This document shows, piece after piece, positions 61,497 to 64,000 of a stretch of 64,000 nt of DNA. The notes under the pieces were generated by a model. The model saw nothing but the letters and a program-made list of their open reading frames with translations. It was not told the DNA's origin and made no database searches. Origin of the DNA: Oceanococcus sp964629015 (lineage in GTDB: Bacteria > Pseudomonadota > Gammaproteobacteria > Nevskiales > Oceanococcaceae). The position numbers and the translations under genes are program-made. The stretch's first letter is position 1; each line of letters begins with the position of its first letter. The stretch covers positions 1-64,000 of the forward strand of contig CAZVMN010000004.1 in assembly GCA_964629015.1 (NCBI GenBank), read 5' to 3'.

Positions 61497-62320
61497 GGCA
61501 GTAAATCCTCAAAGCCCGGAATTTCACGTTGTCGCTGGGCCTGTATCGCTTTGGGAATGTCTTCGGTGACGAACATGCCGGCGTTCCACACCGTCATGTA
61601 ATCCAACCCGCAGGCAACCTGCGCAGCGCGATTGCGACGCAGGGCCGTTTTGGTGCCAGCCATCGCCAACGGCGACAAACGCGCCACCTGCTCGGCCAGC
61701 TGCATTGCCGCATCACGCAAACCTTCAGGATGTTCGACCACCTGACGCACAAAGCCGCTGCTTCGAGCTTCTTCGGCCGGCATACGCCGCCCGGTCAATG
61801 CCAAGTCGTCGACAATCGCCGGCGCGATCAAGGCCGGCATCCGTTGCAGCACACCCAGATCGGCGGTGATCGCCACATTGATCTCGTGAATACAGTAAAA
61901 CGCCTCCGCTGAGCACAGGCGCAAATCCGTCGCACAGATCAGATCCAGTCCAGCGCCGATGCAGGCACCCTGGGTCGCCGCAATGACCGGAATGCGCAGC
62001 GCTTCGATCTGGTCCATCGGCTTTTGCAAGTATCGAATCTTGCGCCGCAACCACTCGCGGTAGCGCCCCGCTTCTGCATCTTCCCGGGCTCGCACAGCGG
62101 CAAAGAAATCCAGATCCATACCGGCACAGAAATGCTCGCCCTCAGCGCGCAGGACCAAAGCGCGCAATGTCGGATCCTCGTCAACCTGAATCAGCACCTC
62201 CGACAAATCACCCCAGAACGCGTCCTGCAGGGTGTTGAGTTGCTCAGCCCGGATCAAAGTCAGTTCGGCAATCGCGCCTTCGCGACTCAGGCGAAAGGCA
62301 TCCGTCTGCACCATCAGCAT
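61493..62320 (-). CDS. enoyl-CoA hydratase/isomerase family protein
   Basis: A 275-residue crotonase-fold enzyme (ATG 62320; an ATG two codons later is possible). The oxyanion-hole segments are RAEGEHFCAGMDLDFF and ATQGACIGAGLDLICATDLRL, with the residue pair region FYCIHEINVAITADLGVLQR. The C-terminus (AIQAQRQREIPGFEDLLP) is standard. It acts on an acyl-CoA double bond in beta-oxidation-like degradation. It sits between the P450 and the ferredoxin reductase, implying a catabolic pathway that starts with P450 oxidation. Confidence 0.92.
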   Translation of the reverse strand: MLMVQTDAFRLSREGAIAELTLIRAEQLNTLQDAFWGDLSEVLIQVDEDPTLRALVLRAEGEHFCAGMDLDFFAAVRAREDAEAGRYREWLRRKIRYLQKPMDQIEALRIPVIAATQGACIGAGLDLICATDLRLCSAEAFYCIHEINVAITADLGVLQRMPALIAPAIVDDLALTGRRMPAEEARSSGFVRQVVEHPEGLRDAAMQLAEQVARLSPLAMAGTKTALRRNRAAQVACGLDYMTVWNAGMFVTEDIPKAIQAQRQREIPGFEDLLP

Positions 62321-62350
62321 GGTTTTATCCCGCTCAGTGAATGAAACGAC

Positions 62351-63589
62351 TTACGACTTGAGAACAACCGGCAGGCTTTGCAGCCCATAAGTCAGCAGAC
62401 CGCCGCGCTGGCGCTGTTTGGGCTTGGAACCCGCCTCTATACCGCTGCAGTTGTCGAGAATGACTTCGAGCATCTTCTCGGCCTCCATACGTGCCACGCT
62501 GGAGCCGAGACAGTGATGGATGCCATGCCCAAAGGTCACATGGCGACCGATGTTGGGGCGGTTGAGGATGAATTTGTCCGGATCGGTGAACATATCCGTA
62601 TCACGATTGGCCGCCGCCATGAAAAACGCCACCCAATCGCCTTCTTTGATCTGCACGCCGCCATGTTCTATGTCCTGCGTGGCCACGCGGAACAAACGCT
62701 GTGGCGGTCCGTCACGGCGCAGGCTTTCTTCGATGAACGGCCGGATCTGAGTCCGATCATTCTTCAGCAGGTCAAAGAATTCCGGCTCCTCCTGCAGCGT
62801 GGCCACAAGATTGCCAAGCAGATAGGTGGTGGTTTCCGCACCTGCCACGACCAGCGTGATGCAGAACAGCACAACCTCCTCCTTGGTCAGCTGCTGGCCT
62901 TCATCTTCAGCACGAATAAACGCCGCCATCAGGCTGTCGGGCACCTCATCACCACGTTCAATCGCGGCATAGCACTCCGCCACTTTGGTGCTGTAGTAGG
63001 TGAACAGCTCGATGTTGCACTGCTGACGTTCTTCCGGGGTGAAATCGGACGAAACCATGAACGCATTGGCCCAGCGCACCAGCTTGGGATAGTCCTCACG
63101 CGGCGTGCCGATCAAGAATGTCATGACCACGGACGGCAGCACACCGGCGACTTCCTGCATGAAGTCGATGTCGTTGTCGATCAGACCGTTGACCATTTCA
63201 CTGATGGTCTGAGTCACCAAGGGTGCGATGTCAGTGCCGACGCGCTTGGGCGTAAAGGCTTTTTTGGCGATGTTGCGCAACAAGGTGTGACGCGGGCGAT
63301 CGTGATTAACCAGCATCAAGGTCGGCGCTTCGGAGGCTTCCTGCATGGGATCGCGGGAGGAAAACGCTTCGAAGTTCTTCATCACGCCGAGCACATCGTC
63401 GTAACGCGTGAAGACCCAAGCTGGATTGGGTTGATCTACCCCCGGCACCGTGCCGGGTGGGTAGTCGAGCAGTCCGAACTGCGGAGGCTGCGCACGCAGC
63501 AAAGCGTAGTAAGGATAGGGGTTGGCGATGACGTCCGGGTCCAGCAGTTTGGTCACGTCAAAATCGGCCCCGTATTTGAGCTCGGCCAC
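62351..63589 (-). CDS. cytochrome P450
   Basis: A 412-residue bacterial class I P450. The GTG at 63589 has an ideal AAGGAG site; a TTG 30 bp upstream is less likely. The I-helix motif is VVAGAETTTYLLG, the K-helix ExxR is EESLRR, and the heme-Cys loop is FGHGIHHCLGS. No membrane anchor is present. It is the first gene of the operon with ferredoxin and reductase, so it forms a complete three-part oxidase. The substrate could be a terpene, steroid or alkyl compound, which the sequence does not tell. A palindromic operator lies 33 bp upstream. Confidence 0.95.
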   Translation of the reverse strand: MAELKYGADFDVTKLLDPDVIANPYPYYALLRAQPPQFGLLDYPPGTVPGVDQPNPAWVFTRYDDVLGVMKNFEAFSSRDPMQEASEAPTLMLVNHDRPRHTLLRNIAKKAFTPKRVGTDIAPLVTQTISEMVNGLIDNDIDFMQEVAGVLPSVVMTFLIGTPREDYPKLVRWANAFMVSSDFTPEERQQCNIELFTYYSTKVAECYAAIERGDEVPDSLMAAFIRAEDEGQQLTKEEVVLFCITLVVAGAETTTYLLGNLVATLQEEPEFFDLLKNDRTQIRPFIEESLRRDGPPQRLFRVATQDIEHGGVQIKEGDWVAFFMAAANRDTDMFTDPDKFILNRPNIGRHVTFGHGIHHCLGSSVARMEAEKMLEVILDNCSGIEAGSKPKQRQRGGLLTYGLQSLPVVLKS

Positions 63590-63621
63590 GTCAGTCTCCT
63601 TGGTATTTTCTAATGTCAAAT

Positions 63622-63644
63622 AATAGTGTCATTTGGACACTATT
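63622..63644. promoter_or_regulatory. palindromic operator of the P450 operon
   Basis: AATAGTGTC (63622-63630) and GACACTATT (63636-63644) are perfect 9-bp arms with a 5-bp spacer. TGTCAAA occurs on both sides (63614-63620 and 63647-63653). This fits a TetR-type repressor site between the P450 and the aldehyde dehydrogenase genes. Confidence 0.7.
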
Positions 63645-63657
63645 TCTGTCAAACATT

Positions 63658-64000
63658 TTATCCGCGTGTCATCACATGGCGCGAAAACAGCTCGAAAGCA
63701 CGCCCATAAGGCGGTCGGATAATGCGCCCCACATCAAAGCAGGTCTGCTTGTAAACGGCGCGCGCGTGCGAGAACTGACGGAATCCGTCAAAGCCGTGGT
63801 AAGCGCCCATACCACTGGGACCGACGCCGCCGAAAGGCAGATCATCGAAGGTGTAATGCATGACCACATCGTTGAAAGTGACCCCACCCGAAACCGTGCC
63901 CTCGAGCACCCGGCGACGCTCCATCAGGTTGTCGCCGAAGTAGTACAAAGCCAGAGGCCGCGGTCGGGCATTGATGTAATCCAATGCTTGATCAAAGCTT
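63658..64000 (-). CDS. aldehyde dehydrogenase, C-terminal part
   Basis: The frame is open through the right edge, so only the last 114 or so residues are seen. They match the end of coniferyl-aldehyde-dehydrogenase-type ALDHs: FDQALDYINARPRPLALYYF, GGVTFNDVVMHYTFDDLPFG, GVGPSGMGAYHGFDGFRQFS. The catalytic Cys lies outside the window. It is upstream of the P450 operon on the same strand and may oxidise an aldehyde made by that pathway. Confidence 0.92.
   Translation of the reverse strand, partial: SFDQALDYINARPRPLALYYFGDNLMERRRVLEGTVSGGVTFNDVVMHYTFDDLPFGGVGPSGMGAYHGFDGFRQFSHARAVYKQTCFDVGRIIRPPYGRAFELFSRHVMTRG

Noticed and set aside
62378..63613. Plus-strand 411-codon open frame opposite the P450
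   Set aside because: It lies entirely antisense to a well-supported P450, has low-complexity His/Arg-rich composition and no domain marks. It is a GC-rich shadow frame.

Overview
The window looks like a chromosomal segment of a marine or aquatic gammaproteobacterium. It has three large TonB-dependent receptors, a Vibrio-type TonB2 energy module (TtpC/DUF3450/ExbB/ExbD/TonB/TPR), YtfJ, an AlkB-like monooxygenase, AHL-type LuxR receptors, and a P450/ferredoxin catabolic cluster. Nevskiales/Solimonadaceae- or Cellvibrionales-like bacteria would fit, but I cannot place it more precisely from sequence alone. No rRNA, tRNA or CRISPR array was seen.

Region 1 (1-6815) is an integron gene-cassette array read on the minus strand. 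Four near-identical attC sites (three complete at 99 bp, one cut at the left edge) separate four cassettes: a protein with a C-terminal HEPN-like motif, a trypsin-like protease with an extra N-terminal domain, a large ABC-type AAA ATPase, and a reverse transcriptase with a structured leader. The core heptamer at the start of each cassette matches the core heptamer at its own end, as expected for cassettes inserted by integrase. No intI is present, so the array behaves as a cluster of attC sites lacking an integrase. The content looks like anti-phage defence.

Region 2 (6816-13731) has degraded intergenic DNA and a three-gene plus-strand operon with two very large tyrosine-recombinase-like proteins, probably a mobile element.

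Region 3 (13732-34685) starts with ytfJ. It continues with a xylose/xyloside locus: GH31 alpha-xylosidase, TonB receptor, xylA, xylB, LacI-type regulator with two operators, a lipoprotein GH31 and an SGNH hydrolase. Then come two TetR regulators with secreted alpha/beta hydrolases, and a secreted S8 protease. Two of the secreted enzymes carry GlyGly-CTERM-like tails.

Region 4 (34686-45282) is the most interesting unit. A four-gene minus-strand operon (heme-oxygenase-like diiron oxidase, FeeM/LuxI-like GNAT acyltransferase, SAM methyltransferase, AlkB-like monooxygenase) diverges from an RND/MMPL exporter and a thioesterase. A perfect 20-bp lux-box palindrome lies between them. Two convergent LuxR-type regulators with all canonical AHL-pocket residues follow, each preceded by copies of another shared palindrome. 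This may be a quorum-controlled locus for making and exporting a modified acyl metabolite or signal.

Region 5 (45283-64000) has a TonB receptor, a nine-gene TonB-energisation cluster with a duplicated ExbB/ExbD pair, and another TonB receptor. It ends with a catabolic operon (P450, enoyl-CoA hydratase-like, ferredoxin reductase, ferredoxin, NTF2-like protein, membrane protein) and the C-terminus of an aldehyde dehydrogenase cut by the right edge.
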